A stretch of DNA of 64,000 bases from Geodermatophilus dictyosporus (GCF_900115505.1 NZ_FOWQ01000007.1:1-64000); one strand, 5' to 3'; counted from the stretch's first letter, positions 1 through 10,966 are shown. Numbers and translations are program-made. The notes: generated by a model not told the origin, from the sequence alone.

Positions 1-965
1 TCCGCCGCACCGGCCACCACCCCGGACTGCGCCGAGGTCTCCTCCGCCGACGCCGAGATCTGCGCCGACGAGGCCGACAGCTCCTCCGAGGAGGCGGCCA
101 CCGCGTCGGCGGCACCGGCCACGGTGCCCATGACCCGGCGCAGCTCGGTGACGGCGCCGTCGAGCGCGGCACCCATCCGGCCCAGCTCGTCCCGGGTGGT
201 CAGGCCCGAGGTCCGGGTCAGGTCACCGGTGGCCAGCCCCTCGGCGACCGACTGCACGCGGGCCACGCCCCGGGCCAGGGTGCGCGCCACCAGCAGGCCC
301 AGGCCGAACGCGACGGCCAGGCCGGCGCCGAGGACCACGAGGACGAGCAGCCGCTGCTGGCCGGCGCCGGCCTCGGCGGCCGCGGCGGCCGCGGCGGCCT
401 CCGCCTTCTCGATCTCGACGAGCTCGGCGATCGCCTCCTCGACCTCGTCGCCCAGCGGCTTGGCCTGGGTCTGGTTGGCCTCGTCCCAGGCCGCCTGGTC
501 GTTGGCCAGCGCCAGCGGCGTGAGGACGGTCTCGCCGACCTGCAGGTACTCCTGGAAGGCGTCCTCGGCCCGGGTGACGAGCGCCTGCTGCTCCCCGGTG
601 AGCCCGGCGGCCTCGTAGCTCTCCCGGGCGGCCTCGAACCGGGCCTGCAGCTCCGGGATGGCGTCGAACGCCTCCTCGACCCGGGCCGGGTCGATGCTGA
701 TGAGCGCGTCGCGCGTCTTGATGCGGACGTCCTTCATGGCGCCGCGCATCGCGGTGACGTCGGTGAGCGCCGTGACCTGCGCGTTGAGCCCCGTCGCGCG
801 CTCGGCCGCGCTGTCGAGCCCCACGACGGCGGTGGCGCCGACGACGAGCGCCACACCGGCCGCGGCACCCACGGCGGTGAGGACCTTGGTCTTGACGCCG
901 CGGTCGCCCCACCAGGAGGAGCCGGCCGCGGGAGCGCGGCCCGGGACGTCGGTCGGGGTGGTCAT
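1..965 (-). CDS. Methyl-accepting chemotaxis protein (C-terminus beyond window edge)
   Basis: Membrane chemoreceptor feeding a CheA/CheW pathway. The start is ATG at 965 with GGAGAG just upstream. 321 residues lie in the window. Visible parts are a short cytoplasmic head, a first membrane segment (about 25-48), a helical sensor region rich in Glu and Ala, a second membrane segment (about 165-190), a HAMP linker (TRDELGRMGAALDGA) and the start of the signalling coiled coil ([20 protein letters not shown]). The last 89 bases are identical to bases 1938-2026 in the next receptor gene, so the two are tandem paralogues with nearly identical signalling domains but unrelated sensor regions. The methylation and hairpin-tip regions lie outside the window. 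Confidence 0.93.
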   Translation of the reverse strand, partial: MTTPTDVPGRAPAAGSSWWGDRGVKTKVLTAVGAAAGVALVVGATAVVGLDSAAERATGLNAQVTALTDVTAMRGAMKDVRIKTRDALISIDPARVEEAFDAIPELQARFEAARESYEAAGLTGEQQALVTRAEDAFQEYLQVGETVLTPLALANDQAAWDEANQTQAKPLGDEVEEAIAELVEIEKAEAAAAAAAAEAGAGQQRLLVLVVLGAGLAVAFGLGLLVARTLARGVARVQSVAEGLATGDLTRTSGLTTRDELGRMGAALDGAVTELRRVMGTVAGAADAVAASSEELSASSAQISASAEETSAQSGVVAGAA

Positions 966-1270
966 CGTTCTCTCCAGGTTCGTCGAGGAGGGGGGCGCCG
1001 GTCGCGCTGTCGAGTGGCACTGTGGGGCACCGGAATGGTCCGCGCACGGGTCCGGGAATGGCGTGTCGGTCACGATCGGGGAACGGCTGGAATGGTTGCC
1101 GGTGGCAACCGGGAAAGGGCCCACCGGCCCGTGTCGACATGACGTCGAGCAGGGTCCGGTGACCATTTCTGCGCTTCTGCGGAATGGTCTCGAGGGGAGG
1201 ACGACACGGCCCGCGCTCCCTCCCCGGGGAGGGGGCGCGGGCCGCGGTCAGGGCCGTCCCGGCGGGGGCG
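966..1270. other. Intergenic region between two chemoreceptor genes
   Basis: 305 bases without a gene. It holds four copies of the heptamer GGAATGG (1032, 1055, 1089, 1181), an inverted repeat GGTTGCC-ggt-GGCAACC (1094-1110), and the downstream receptor terminator at 1207-1244. A fifth GGAATGG lies ahead of the second receptor (2932). The promoter of the first receptor must lie here, but I cannot place -35 and -10 boxes with confidence. Confidence 0.5.
1207..1244 (-). terminator. Strong hairpin terminator after the second chemoreceptor
   Basis: Near-perfect GC-rich inverted repeat of 19-base arms with one T/G pair and essentially no spacer, beginning 27 bases past the stop codon at 1271. There is no U-tract, as is usual in actinobacteria. 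Confidence 0.7.
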
Positions 1271-2872
1271 TCACCAGGTGAAGCGGCCCACCGTGGCGCG
1301 GAGGTCGGTGGCCATGCGGGCCAGCTCGTCGACGGCGGTCCGGCTCTGGCCCAGCGCCTGGGTGGTGGCGGCGGCCGCCGTCGAGATGCCGGTGATGGTG
1401 CCGGCGATCTGCCCGGAGCCCTGCGCGGCCTCCTGCACCGAGCGCGACATCTCGTTCGTGGTGGCCGTCTGCTCCTCCACCGCCGAGGCGATGGTGGTCT
1501 GCCGGTCGGAGATCTGGGCGACGATCTGGGAGATCTCCCCGATCGCCCCGACCGCGGCGGTCGTGTCGCCCTGGATCGCCTGCACCCGCCGCGCGATGTC
1601 CTCGGTCGCCTTGGCCGTCTCCTGAGCCAGCTCCTTGACCTCGTTGGCGACCACCGCGAAGCCCTTGCCCGCCTCACCCGCCCGGGCGGCCTCGATGGTG
1701 GCGTTGAGGGCCAGCAGGTTCGTCTGCTCCGCGATCGAGGTGATCACCTTCACCACGTTGCCGATCTCGGCCGACGAGGCGCCCAGCTTGGCCACCGTCG
1801 CCGTCGTCGTCTCCGCCGCCGTCACCGCCCGCGCCGCCACGGCGCTGGCCTCGGCGGCGTTGCTGGCGATCTCCCGGATCGAGGCACCCATCTGCTCGGC
1901 ACCGGCCGCCACCGTCTGCACGTTGCGGGACACCTCCTCCGCCGCACCGGCCACCACCCCGGACTGCGCCGAGGTCTCCTCCGCCGACGCCGAGATCTGC
2001 GCCGACGAGGCCGACAGCTCCTCCGACGACGCCGCCACCGCGTCCGAGGCACCGGCCACGGCGGCCATGACCTCGCGCAGACCGGTCCGGGCGCCGTCCA
2101 GGGCCGCGGCCATGCGGCCCAGCTCGTCGCGGGAGTCGACGCCGGTGGTCCCGGTCAGGTCACCGGCGGCCAGCGCCTCGAGGGCGGACTGCACCCGCCG
2201 GACCGGGCCGATCACCGAGCGGGCGGTCAGCCAGCTGAGCCCGGCCAGCAGCACGAGGCCCAGCGCGGCGGCGAGCAGGGCGGTGGTCTCCCAGCGGGAG
2301 ATCGTGTCGGCCAGCTCCTGCTCTGCCGCGTCCGCCTCGGCCTGCAGGGTGTCCTTGGCCGTGCCGACGGCGCCGTCGGTGAGGTCGTTGGCGGCCTGGA
2401 TGTCCTCCCACCGCACCCGGGCGACCGCCTGGTCGGCGACCGCGCCGTCGACGAAGGCGGTGATCGCGTCGGTGTAGTCGCCGAAGGTGCCGGCCAGGTC
2501 GGCCACCGCGGCGGCTGCCTCGCCGTCCAGCGGGACGTCGGCCAGCTCGGCCAGGAGCGCCTGGGGCTCGGCGACGTCGTCGGCCAGCTCCGGGAGCTGG
2601 TCGGCGGGGACGTCGCGGACCAGCGCCTTGAACCCGTCGACCTTGAGCTCGCTGGCCCGGGTGTCCAGCCGCAGCACGAGCGACTCCGCGTGGTGCAGGT
2701 CGGTCAGCCGCTGCTGCGCGTCCCGGACGGCGCCGTTGCCGACCAGCACGGAACCGAGCAGGCCGCCCAGCGAGACGGCGCCGACCGCGACGAGCGCGCC
2801 GAACTTCACCGTGAGCGGGCGGTCGGCGAACCAGCCGGCGGTGCGGGGGCGCGAGGGGGTCGCGGCGTTCAC
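1271..2872 (-). CDS. Methyl-accepting chemotaxis protein
   Basis: Full-length receptor of 533 residues. The frame stays open further upstream, but the GTG at 2872 is preceded by AGGAGG at good spacing and gives a normal N-terminus. Order: membrane segment (about 22-42), periplasmic four-helix sensor domain, second membrane segment (about 205-225), HAMP, then the cytoplasmic signalling domain ending VGRFTW. The conserved tip is visible as [20 protein letters not shown] and [20 protein letters not shown]. The signalling half matches the neighbouring receptor almost base for base, which indicates tandem duplication or gene conversion. The ligand is unknown. Confidence 0.95.
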   Translation of the reverse strand: MNAATPSRPRTAGWFADRPLTVKFGALVAVGAVSLGGLLGSVLVGNGAVRDAQQRLTDLHHAESLVLRLDTRASELKVDGFKALVRDVPADQLPELADDVAEPQALLAELADVPLDGEAAAAVADLAGTFGDYTDAITAFVDGAVADQAVARVRWEDIQAANDLTDGAVGTAKDTLQAEADAAEQELADTISRWETTALLAAALGLVLLAGLSWLTARSVIGPVRRVQSALEALAAGDLTGTTGVDSRDELGRMAAALDGARTGLREVMAAVAGASDAVAASSEELSASSAQISASAEETSAQSGVVAGAAEEVSRNVQTVAAGAEQMGASIREIASNAAEASAVAARAVTAAETTTATVAKLGASSAEIGNVVKVITSIAEQTNLLALNATIEAARAGEAGKGFAVVANEVKELAQETAKATEDIARRVQAIQGDTTAAVGAIGEISQIVAQISDRQTTIASAVEEQTATTNEMSRSVQEAAQGSGQIAGTITGISTAAAATTQALGQSRTAVDELARMATDLRATVGRFTW

Positions 2873-3207
2873 GGGGGCCTCCTGGGGCGGGTGGGCACGC
2901 CGTGACCGCAGTGACCAGCGGGGCGTGCACGGGAATGGTGCGGCCCCACCGGCCCGGCGCCGGAACACCCGGGACGGCCCCGGCCCGATCGTTGTGCACC
3001 GGGCGGTGACCGCCGCCGGCGCCGTCGTCAGGTCGACCGCACCGGTCCGCCGGCCGGCCCGCGCGCGGCGTCCGGACGGGCGTCCGCGCTGGTCGGGAGG
3101 CCGGGGCCGGTCGCCGTGTCGACCGCGCCGGACGCCGACCGGCCCCCCGTCCGCCGGTCACCCGCTCCGGAGCCCGGACACGCCGCGTCCCGGGCCGCGG
3201 GGGAGGG
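2873..3207. other. Intergenic region upstream of chemoreceptor
   Basis: 335 bases between the start of the second receptor and the end of otsB, both on the minus strand. Apart from the receptor ribosome binding site and one GGAATGG motif (2932-2938), I see no gene, RNA or strong hairpin. Confidence 0.4.
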
Positions 3208-3950
3208 TCAGCCCAGCCGGTCGGCCAGCAGCCGGAGGACGTCGACCACGGCCGCGGGGTCGGCGACGCGGTGGTCCGCGGCCGTCTCGCCGTCGCCGAC
3301 CTTGATGCCGACGTCCCCGGGGCGGAGGGTGCCGAACACGTCCTCGTCGGTGACGTCGTCGCCGAGGTAGACGACGGCGGCCGCGCCGATCTCGTCGCGC
3401 AGCCGGCCGACGGCGCTGCCCTTGTCGGCGTCGGTGACGGCGACCTCGAGCACCGCCTTGCCCGGTTTCACCGTCAGTGACGGATCCGCGGCTGCGGAGG
3501 CGGCGTCCGCCAGCAACCGGGTCGCCGCGGCCGCGTCGGTGACCTGCCGCACGTGCACCGCGACGCTGGCCGGCTTGACCTCCAGCCGCGCGCCGGGGAC
3601 GGCGGCCACCAGCGGGGCCAGCCGCTCGGCGACGGCGTCGCGGCGGCCGGCCAGCTCACCGGCCAGGGGTCCGCCGTACTCGGCGCCGTGGCTGCCCACC
3701 CAGCGGTAGGTGCCGGCGAACCCGCTGACCTGCCGCAGGTCCTCGACGCCGCGCCCGCTGACCAGCGCCACCGTCACGCCGTCCGCCGCGGCGAGGCGGG
3801 CCAGCAGCCCGTCGACGTCGGGGGAGGGGACCGCGGTGGAGGGCTCGTCGGTCAGCGGCGCCAGGACGCCGTCGTAGTCGGAGGCGACCAGCAGCGGACG
3901 GCGGCCGGCCACCCCGGCCAGCGCGGCCGCGAGGTCCTCGGGGACGGCGG

Positions 3951-3954
<4 letters not shown>
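3208..3954 (-). CDS. otsB: Trehalose-6-phosphate phosphatase
   Basis: Removes phosphate from trehalose 6-phosphate, the second step of trehalose synthesis, in the cytoplasm. 248 residues, normal for OtsB. HAD-family signatures are present: the nucleophile loop [11 protein letters not shown] near the N-terminus, [11 protein letters not shown], and the metal-binding [10 protein letters not shown] near the C-terminus. The GTG start at 3954 overlaps the otsA stop codon by four bases (GTGA), so the two are translationally coupled. The product is a compatible solute, in line with the osmolyte genes at 7.4-11 kb. Confidence 0.96.
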
Positions 3955-5366
<1,412 letters not shown>

Positions 5367-5413
5367 ACCGGTACCGACCCTACTGACGGCGCCCTGACCC
5401 GGCACCCGCAGGC

Positions 5414-5764
5414 TCAGCCGGCGAGGGCACAGCCCGCCGCGGCGGCCCCCAGGCCGAGCACGACGTTCGCCCCCGCGTACCCGAGCGCCCGGCCCACCGC
5501 GCGCTCGGCCACCAGCCGGACGACGTCGGCCCCGAACGCGGAGAAGGTGGTCAGCGTCCCGCAGAAGCCGGTGCCGACCAGCGCCACGACGGCCGCCGGT
5601 GCGTCCCCGAGCCCGAGCAGCACCCCGAGGACGGCGGACCCGGCGACGTTGACCGCGAGCGTGCCCAGCGCGGGGTCGCCTCCCCGGCGGGCCGCCAGCC
5701 GGGTGGCCAGCAGCCGCACCGGGGCGCCGACCAGGGCGCCGGCCGCGACGAGCAGCGGCGTCAC
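5414..5764 (-). CDS. crcB: Fluoride channel CrcB/Fluc, second subunit
   Basis: Small four-helix membrane protein of 116 residues that exports fluoride as a dimer. The Fluc signature [19 protein letters not shown] is intact. The GTG start at 5764 overlaps the stop of the upstream crcB by four bases (GTGA). Paired crcB genes of this kind usually encode the two halves of a heterodimer in opposite membrane orientations. I see no fluoride riboswitch ahead of the pair. Confidence 0.93.
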   Translation of the reverse strand: MTPLLVAAGALVGAPVRLLATRLAARRGGDPALGTLAVNVAGSAVLGVLLGLGDAPAAVVALVGTGFCGTLTTFSAFGADVVRLVAERAVGRALGYAGANVVLGLGAAAAGCALAG

Positions 5765-6126
5765 CGGGGTCGCACCAGGCGGGCACCCGCGGCCACCGCG
5801 AGCACCCCGCCGACGACCGAGACCAGCACGTAGCCCGCGGCCCGTGCCGCCGTGCCGGCGTCGGTGAGGTCGGCGACCTCGACGGCGAAGGCCGAGTAGG
5901 TGGTGTAGCCGCCGAGCACCCCGACGCCGAGCAGGGGCCGCGCCCACGCCGGCTCGGTCTCCCGGCCGGCGAGCACGCCGAGCAGGACGCCCATCAGCAG
6001 GCAGCCGCTGAGGTTGACCAGCAGGGTCGCCCACGGCCAGCCGTCGTCCCGGGGGAGCACCTCGGCCACGCCCCAGCGCGCCAGTGCCCCCAGCGCCCCG
6101 CCGAGCGCAGCCAGCACGTACGCCAT
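5761..6126 (-). CDS. crcB: Fluoride channel CrcB/Fluc, first subunit
   Basis: 121 residues, four predicted membrane segments, with the Fluc core [16 protein letters not shown] and an N-terminal Asn in [15 protein letters not shown] start at 6126; upstream GGGAGG is close. It is the partner of the overlapping downstream crcB. The 80-base gap to the terC-like gene contains a 13-base-pair hairpin (6151-6183), so the pair may be transcribed separately from terC. Confidence 0.93.
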   Translation of the reverse strand: MAYVLAALGGALGALARWGVAEVLPRDDGWPWATLLVNLSGCLLMGVLLGVLAGRETEPAWARPLLGVGVLGGYTTYSAFAVEVADLTDAGTAARAAGYVLVSVVGGVLAVAAGARLVRPR

Positions 6127-6150
6127 GCGCACCCTCCCGCACAGGAAGCC

Positions 6151-6183
6151 CTCCCCACGTCCCGGGGGCGGGGACGTGAGGAG
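6151..6183 (-). terminator. Hairpin between terC-like gene and crcB pair
   Basis: Inverted repeat with 13-base arms (CTCCTCACGTCCC in the minus-strand RNA, one G-U pair) and a seven-base loop. It begins 24 bases after the terC-like stop. A terminator is the simplest reading. It does not match the fluoride riboswitch consensus. Confidence 0.5.
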
Positions 6184-6206
6184 AGCCTCCCTCGCCCGGA
6201 CCCCCG

Positions 6207-7253
6207 TCAGGGAGTGCGGGTCGGCTCCGGGGTGTCGCGCCGGCTGCCCCGCCGCCGCCACAGCGGCTCGACCGCGGCGAGCTCCTCCTCGGTGGCGACC
6301 CGGAACGGGGGGTCGGCCGGGGCCTCGACGGCGTGGCGGCCCTGACCGCGGGTGGCGCGCAGGCTCGCCCACACCGAGATCCCGAGGATGGTGGCGATCA
6401 CCCCGAGGCTGACCGTGGTGGGGATGTAGTAGACGTCGATCTTGAGCAGCATCTTGACGCCCACCCACACGAGCACCAGCGCCAGCCCGACCTTCAGGTA
6501 GACGAAGCGGTGGACGAGGTCGGCGAGCAGGAAGTACATCGCCCGCAGGCCCAGGATGGCGAAGGCGTTGGCCGTGAAGACGAGGAACGGCTCGTCGGTG
6601 ACGGCGAAGATGGCCGGGATCGAGTCGACCGCGAAGACGACGTCGGTGACCTCGACGAGCACCAGCACGGCGAGCAGGGGAGTGGCCAGCAGGACGCCGT
6701 CGCGCCGGACCAGGAAGCGCTGGCCGTGGTAGGCGTCGGTCATCGGCACGAACCGGCGGAACAGCCGCAGGGTGCGCGACCGCGAGGGGTCGACGTGCTC
6801 GTCGCGCTGCCGCAGCATCCGGAACCCCGTGACCAGCAGGAACGCGGCGAACAGGTAGAGCACCCAGCCGAAGCTCTCGATGAGCGCGGCGCCGCCGGCG
6901 ATGAACGCGCCGCGCAGCACCAGCGCGCCCAGCACGCCGTAGAAGAGCACCCGGTGCTGGTACTCCCGGGGCACAGCGAAGAAGGTGAAGAGGATCGCCC
7001 ACACGAAGACGTTGTCGACGGCGAGCGACTTCTCGATCAGGTAGCCGGCGTAGTACTGCTGGCCGAACTCCGCACCGTGGGTCCACCACACCCAGGCGCC
7101 GAAGCCGACGCCGAGGAGGACCCACACGGCCGACCACGCGGCGGCCTCCCGCACGCCGATGACGTGCGCGCGGCGGTGGGCGACCAGGTCGACGGCGAGC
7201 ATGGCGAGGATGAGGCCGAGCACGGCGAGCCAGAGCCAGAAGGGGACGTCCAC
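6207..7253 (-). CDS. TerC/Alx-family membrane protein, probable Mn2+ exporter
   Basis: 348 residues with about nine hydrophobic segments and the family hallmark TDVVFAVDSIPAIFAVT. The frame opens with TTG at 7280, but the GTG at 7253 has GGAGG six bases upstream and gives the usual TerC N-terminus (VDVPFWLWLAVLG), so I choose it. Members of this family export manganese, some during secretion of metalloproteins. The role here is supported by the yybP-ykoY type riboswitch directly upstream (7283-7380), which should raise expression when Mn2+ is high. Confidence 0.9.
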   Translation of the reverse strand: MDVPFWLWLAVLGLILAMLAVDLVAHRRAHVIGVREAAAWSAVWVLLGVGFGAWVWWTHGAEFGQQYYAGYLIEKSLAVDNVFVWAILFTFFAVPREYQHRVLFYGVLGALVLRGAFIAGGAALIESFGWVLYLFAAFLLVTGFRMLRQRDEHVDPSRSRTLRLFRRFVPMTDAYHGQRFLVRRDGVLLATPLLAVLVLVEVTDVVFAVDSIPAIFAVTDEPFLVFTANAFAILGLRAMYFLLADLVHRFVYLKVGLALVLVWVGVKMLLKIDVYYIPTTVSLGVIATILGISVWASLRATRGQGRHAVEAPADPPFRVATEEELAAVEPLWRRRGSRRDTPEPTRTP

Positions 7254-7282
7254 GGCGAGCCTCCAGTCGGTGGGCACCAACC

Positions 7283-7380
7283 GGAGGTCTCCCCCGGCGC
7301 CGCACCGGACGCCCGCCCCGCCGGGTCCGCACCGGGGCGGACCGTCCTGACGACGGGGACGCTGGGGGGTACTCCCCTCC
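7283..7380 (-). promoter_or_regulatory. yybP-ykoY manganese riboswitch upstream of TerC-family gene
   Basis: On the minus strand the leader shows the conserved parts in order: P1 arm GGAGG, the L1 sequence GGGGAGTA, a CCCCC/GGGGG helix, a hairpin whose loop holds CGTCA, a further hairpin GTCCGC...GCGGAC, and the closing GAGACC followed by the P1 partner CCTCC. Mn2+ in this class is bound where L1 docks on the CGTCA loop. The element ends about 30 bases before the chosen start codon, so control of translation start is plausible. Found by eye, without a covariance model. Confidence 0.82.
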
Positions 7381-7428
7381 TGCTGACTAGTGAAGCAGAG
7401 TTCGCCTTTTCCCGCCAGCGGAGGGCGG

Positions 7429-9174
7429 CTAGCGGCGGCGGGTCTCGGGGAAGAGCAGGTCGACGAAGCGGGCGGCGGTCGGCTGCGGCTCGTGGTTGGC
7501 CAGCCCCGGTCGCTCGTTGGCCTCCACGAAGACCGCGTCGGGGCCCTCGACGTCGGGCACCAGGAAGTCGATGCCGGTCACCGGGATGCCGATCGCCCGG
7601 CTGGCCCGCACCGCGGCCTGGGCGACCGCCGGGTGCAGCCGGTCGGTGACGTCCTCGATGGTGCCGCCGGTGTGCAGGTTCGCCGTCCGCCGCACGCGCA
7701 GCCGCTCGCCGTCGGCCAGGACGTCGTCCATCCCGTGCCCGGCGGCGCGGACGACGTCGGCGGTGACGTCGTCCAGCGGGATGCGCGACTCCCCGCCGGT
7801 GGCCCGCTCGCGGCGCCGGCTGGTCTCGCGGACCAGGTCGGTCACCGTCCGTCGGCCGTCGCCGACGACCTCCGCGGGCCGGCGCACCGCGGCGGCCACC
7901 ACCTCGTGGTCGATGACCACCACACGCAGGTCCTCGCCCTCGACGAGCTCCTCGACCAGGACGTCGGGGCAGAACAGCCGGGCGGCCGCGAGGGCGCGCT
8001 CGAGCTCCTCGTCGTCGGTGACGCCCACGGTGATGCCCTTGCCCTGCTCGCCCCGGGCCGGCTTGACCACCACCTCGCCGCACCCGGCCAGCAGCTCGCG
8101 GGCCGGGCCGAGGTCGTCCTCGGGCGCGGTCACCCCGCGGGGCACGCGGACGCCGGCGGCCTCCACGATCCGCCGGGTGACCCGTTTGTCGTCGCAGCGG
8201 CTCATCGCGACCGCGGTGGTGAACTCCGACAGCGACTCGCGGGTGAGCACCCGCCGCCCGCCGACCGACAGCCGCATCTCGCCGGACTCCGCGTCGGTGA
8301 CCTCGACGCGGATGCCGCGGCGCAGCGCCTCGTCGGCGATGATCCGCGCATAGGGGTTGAGCAGCTGCAGGCCCGGCGGGCCGCCGGCGTACAGCGGCGT
8401 GTTGATCGGGTTCTTGCGCTTGACGCACACCGCCGCCGCCCGCACGAAGCCGAGCTTGCGGTAGAGCGCGATCGCCCCGCTGTTGTCGTGCAGCACCGAC
8501 AGGTCGACGTAGGAGCGCCCGCGGCCGACGTAGCGCTCGGCGAGCACCCGCACCAGCGCCTCCCCGGTGCCCGCCGGGGCGCTCTGCGCGTCGACGGCCA
8601 GGCACCACAGGCTGGTCCCGCCCTCGGGGTCGCCGAAGGCGAGCACGTGGTCGACGCCGGTGACCGTGCCGACCACCCGGCCGGTGCGGGTGTCCTCGGC
8701 GACGAGGTAGGTGAAGCAGCGGGTGCGGTGGTTGGCCCACATGGTCTCGGGGTCCCCGGTGACCATGCCGTTGCGCGCGTAGATGTCGTTGATCGCCACC
8801 ATGTCCTCCAGCGAGGTCACCGTGCGGACGAAGACGCCGCGGATGAGCTCGTGCCGGGAGCGGTAGCGGTAGAGGTCGAGGCGGTAGGTGTAGCTCGGGT
8901 CGATGAACAGCTCGTCGGGTGCCAGGCCGACGAGCACGTGCGGGTCGCGGGCGTAGATGCAGATGTCGCGCCGCCCGGTCCCCTCGGCCCGCAGCGCCGC
9001 GAGGATGTTCCGCATCTCCGCGAAGGTCTGCCCGAACACCAGCCTGCCCCAGGCGAGGTCCAGGACGACGTCGGAGTCCATGCCCTGCAGCTCGTGCTGC
9101 GAGGGCCGGCCGTAGGTGCGTCCGGTCAGGTCGGGCGTGTGACGACGGCGGTGTCCGGCGAGCCGGGGTGCCAC
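7429..9174 (-). CDS. ngg: N-acetylglutaminylglutamine synthetase (GNAT plus ATP-grasp fusion)
   Basis: Fusion of an acetyltransferase and an ATP-grasp ligase, 581 residues, as in the trio_acet_GNAT family. It is expected to acetylate glutamine and join it to a second glutamine. The GNAT part (about 105-255) shows WCLAVDAQSAPAGTGEALV and LHDNSGAIALYRKLGF. The ATP-grasp part (about 310-580) shows VVVKPARGEQGKGITVGV and FVEANERPGLANHEPQPTAA. The GTG start at 9174 has TGAGGGGG upstream, made partly from the asnO stop codon 10 bases away, so the genes are coupled. The M42 peptidase that accompanies this pair in many proteobacteria is not present here. Confidence 0.9.
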   Translation of the reverse strand: MAPRLAGHRRRHTPDLTGRTYGRPSQHELQGMDSDVVLDLAWGRLVFGQTFAEMRNILAALRAEGTGRRDICIYARDPHVLVGLAPDELFIDPSYTYRLDLYRYRSRHELIRGVFVRTVTSLEDMVAINDIYARNGMVTGDPETMWANHRTRCFTYLVAEDTRTGRVVGTVTGVDHVLAFGDPEGGTSLWCLAVDAQSAPAGTGEALVRVLAERYVGRGRSYVDLSVLHDNSGAIALYRKLGFVRAAAVCVKRKNPINTPLYAGGPPGLQLLNPYARIIADEALRRGIRVEVTDAESGEMRLSVGGRRVLTRESLSEFTTAVAMSRCDDKRVTRRIVEAAGVRVPRGVTAPEDDLGPARELLAGCGEVVVKPARGEQGKGITVGVTDDEELERALAAARLFCPDVLVEELVEGEDLRVVVIDHEVVAAAVRRPAEVVGDGRRTVTDLVRETSRRRERATGGESRIPLDDVTADVVRAAGHGMDDVLADGERLRVRRTANLHTGGTIEDVTDRLHPAVAQAAVRASRAIGIPVTGIDFLVPDVEGPDAVFVEANERPGLANHEPQPTAARFVDLLFPETRRR

Positions 9175-9184
9175 GGGGACCCCC

Positions 9185-10966
9185 TCAGACCCCGTGGTTC
9201 TGCAGCCACAGCTCCAGCAGGCCCAGCTGCCAGAGCTTGTTGCCGCGCAGGGGGGTGAGCTCGGCGTTGGGGTCGTCGAGCAGCCGCGACACGTACTCGG
9301 GGCGGAACAGCGCCCGCTCGCGCGCCGCCTCGCTGGACAGCGCGTCCTTGACCAGGCCGAGCACCTTGCCCTCGAGGTGGGTGATCGCCGGCACCGGGAA
9401 GTAGCCCTTGGGCCGGTCGATGACCTCCGGCGGGATGATCCGCCGGCCGATCGCCTTGAGCACGCCCTTGCCGCCGTCGGCCAGCTTGAGCTCCGGCGGG
9501 CACTGGGCGGCCAGCTCCACCAGGTCGTGGTCGAGGAAGGGCACCCGGGCCTCCAGGCCCCAGGCCATGGACATGTTGTCCACCCGCTTGACCGGGTCGT
9601 CGACGAGCATGACCTCGCTGTCGAGGCGCAGCGCCGCGTCCACGGCGGTCTGCGCGCCGGCGCGGGACATGTGGTCGCGGACGAACTCCAGGCTCGGGTC
9701 GCCGTCGAGGGCGTAGCGCTCGCCGACCAGCGCGCGCACGTCGTCGTTGCTGCGGTCGAAGAAGGCGGCGGCGTAGCGCTCGACGGCCTCCCCGCGGTCG
9801 ACGCCGGCCAGCGGCGGGTACCAGTGGTAGCCGGCGAACACCTCGTCGGCGCCCTGCCCGGACTGCACGACGCGGATGGACTGGCTGACCCGCTCGCTGA
9901 GCAGGTCGAAGGCGACGACGTCGTGGCTGACCATCGGCTCGGCCATCGCGCCGATGGCGTGGCCGAGCGCGGCCGCGAGCTCGTCGGAGGAGACGCGGAT
10001 GCGGTGGTGGTCGGTGGCGAACCGCTCGGCGACCACGTCGGAGTACTGGAACTCGTCGCCCTCGCGACCGCCGACGGCCTCGAAGCCGATCGAGTAGGTG
10101 GCCAGCCCGCGCTGCCCCTCCTGGGCGAGCAGGCCGACGATCAGGCTGGAGTCCAGCCCGCCGGAGAGCAGCACGCCGACCGGGATGTCGGAGACCAGGC
10201 GGCGGCGGACGGCGACCCGCAGCGCCTCCTCGATCGCGTCCTCCCAGTCGCGCGCCGACCAGCCCGAGTGCTCGGGGCGCCGCTCGTAGGTGGGCTCCCA
10301 GTAGCGGTGCTCGCGGCTGGTGCCGTCGGCCTCGATCACGCGGACGGTGGCCGGCGGCAGCTTGCGGACGCCGTTGAGCAGCGTCCGGGGTGCCGGGACG
10401 ACGGCGTGCCAGGTCAGGTAGTGGTGCAGCGCGACCGGGTCGATGGAGGTGTCGACGTCGCCGGCGCGCAGCAGGGCCGGCAGCGACGAGGCGAACCGCA
10501 GCCGTCCCGGCGTCTCGGCGAGGTAGAGCGGCTTGATGCCGAGCCGGTCACGGGCCATCACCACCCGGCCGGTGTCCCGCTCGTGGATGACGACGACGAA
10601 CATGCCGTGCAGGTGGTCGACGAAGTCGACGCCCCAGTGGTGGTAGCCCTTGAGCAGGACCTCGGTGTCGCTGGTGGAGAAGAACCGGTAGCCGTGGCCC
10701 TCGAGCTCGGCACGCAGTTCCTTGTAGTCGTAGATGCAGCCGTTGAAGACCGCCTCCAGGCCCAGCTCGCTGTCGACCATCGGCTGGGAGCCGCTGGCGG
10801 AGAGGTCGATGACCGACAGCCGGCGGTGGCCGAACGCCACCCGGCCGGCGCTCCACTGGCCCTGACCGTCCGGCCCGCGGGGGACCAGCGCCTCGACCAT
10901 CCGCGCCACCGCGGTGGTGTCGGCCAGGGAGCCGTCGAACCTGATCTCTCCGGTGAGGCCGCACAT
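9185..10966 (-). CDS. asnO: N-acetylglutaminylglutamine amidotransferase (asparagine synthetase family)
   Basis: Class II glutamine amidotransferase, 593 residues. The start is set by the catalytic Cys, which must follow Met (MCGLTGEI). The glutaminase domain spans about 2-210 and the synthetase domain about 230-580, with the PP-loop SGGLDSS at 268-274 and the VVQSGQGADEVFAGYHWY motif. Placement directly before the GNAT/ATP-grasp synthetase assigns it to amidation of N-acetylglutaminylglutamine, giving the osmolyte NAGGN, rather than asparagine synthesis. It is the first gene of the pair. Confidence 0.9.
   Translation of the reverse strand: MCGLTGEIRFDGSLADTTAVARMVEALVPRGPDGQGQWSAGRVAFGHRRLSVIDLSASGSQPMVDSELGLEAVFNGCIYDYKELRAELEGHGYRFFSTSDTEVLLKGYHHWGVDFVDHLHGMFVVVIHERDTGRVVMARDRLGIKPLYLAETPGRLRFASSLPALLRAGDVDTSIDPVALHHYLTWHAVVPAPRTLLNGVRKLPPATVRVIEADGTSREHRYWEPTYERRPEHSGWSARDWEDAIEEALRVAVRRRLVSDIPVGVLLSGGLDSSLIVGLLAQEGQRGLATYSIGFEAVGGREGDEFQYSDVVAERFATDHHRIRVSSDELAAALGHAIGAMAEPMVSHDVVAFDLLSERVSQSIRVVQSGQGADEVFAGYHWYPPLAGVDRGEAVERYAAAFFDRSNDDVRALVGERYALDGDPSLEFVRDHMSRAGAQTAVDAALRLDSEVMLVDDPVKRVDNMSMAWGLEARVPFLDHDLVELAAQCPPELKLADGGKGVLKAIGRRIIPPEVIDRPKGYFPVPAITHLEGKVLGLVKDALSSEAARERALFRPEYVSRLLDDPNAELTPLRGNKLWQLGLLELWLQNHGV

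Noticed and set aside
1184-2905. Long plus-strand frame over the second chemoreceptor
   Set aside because: Antisense shadow; the minus strand encodes a complete receptor with all family motifs.
6127-6206. Fluoride riboswitch ahead of crcB
   Set aside because: The gap holds only one long hairpin; the conserved fluoride-riboswitch sequences are absent.
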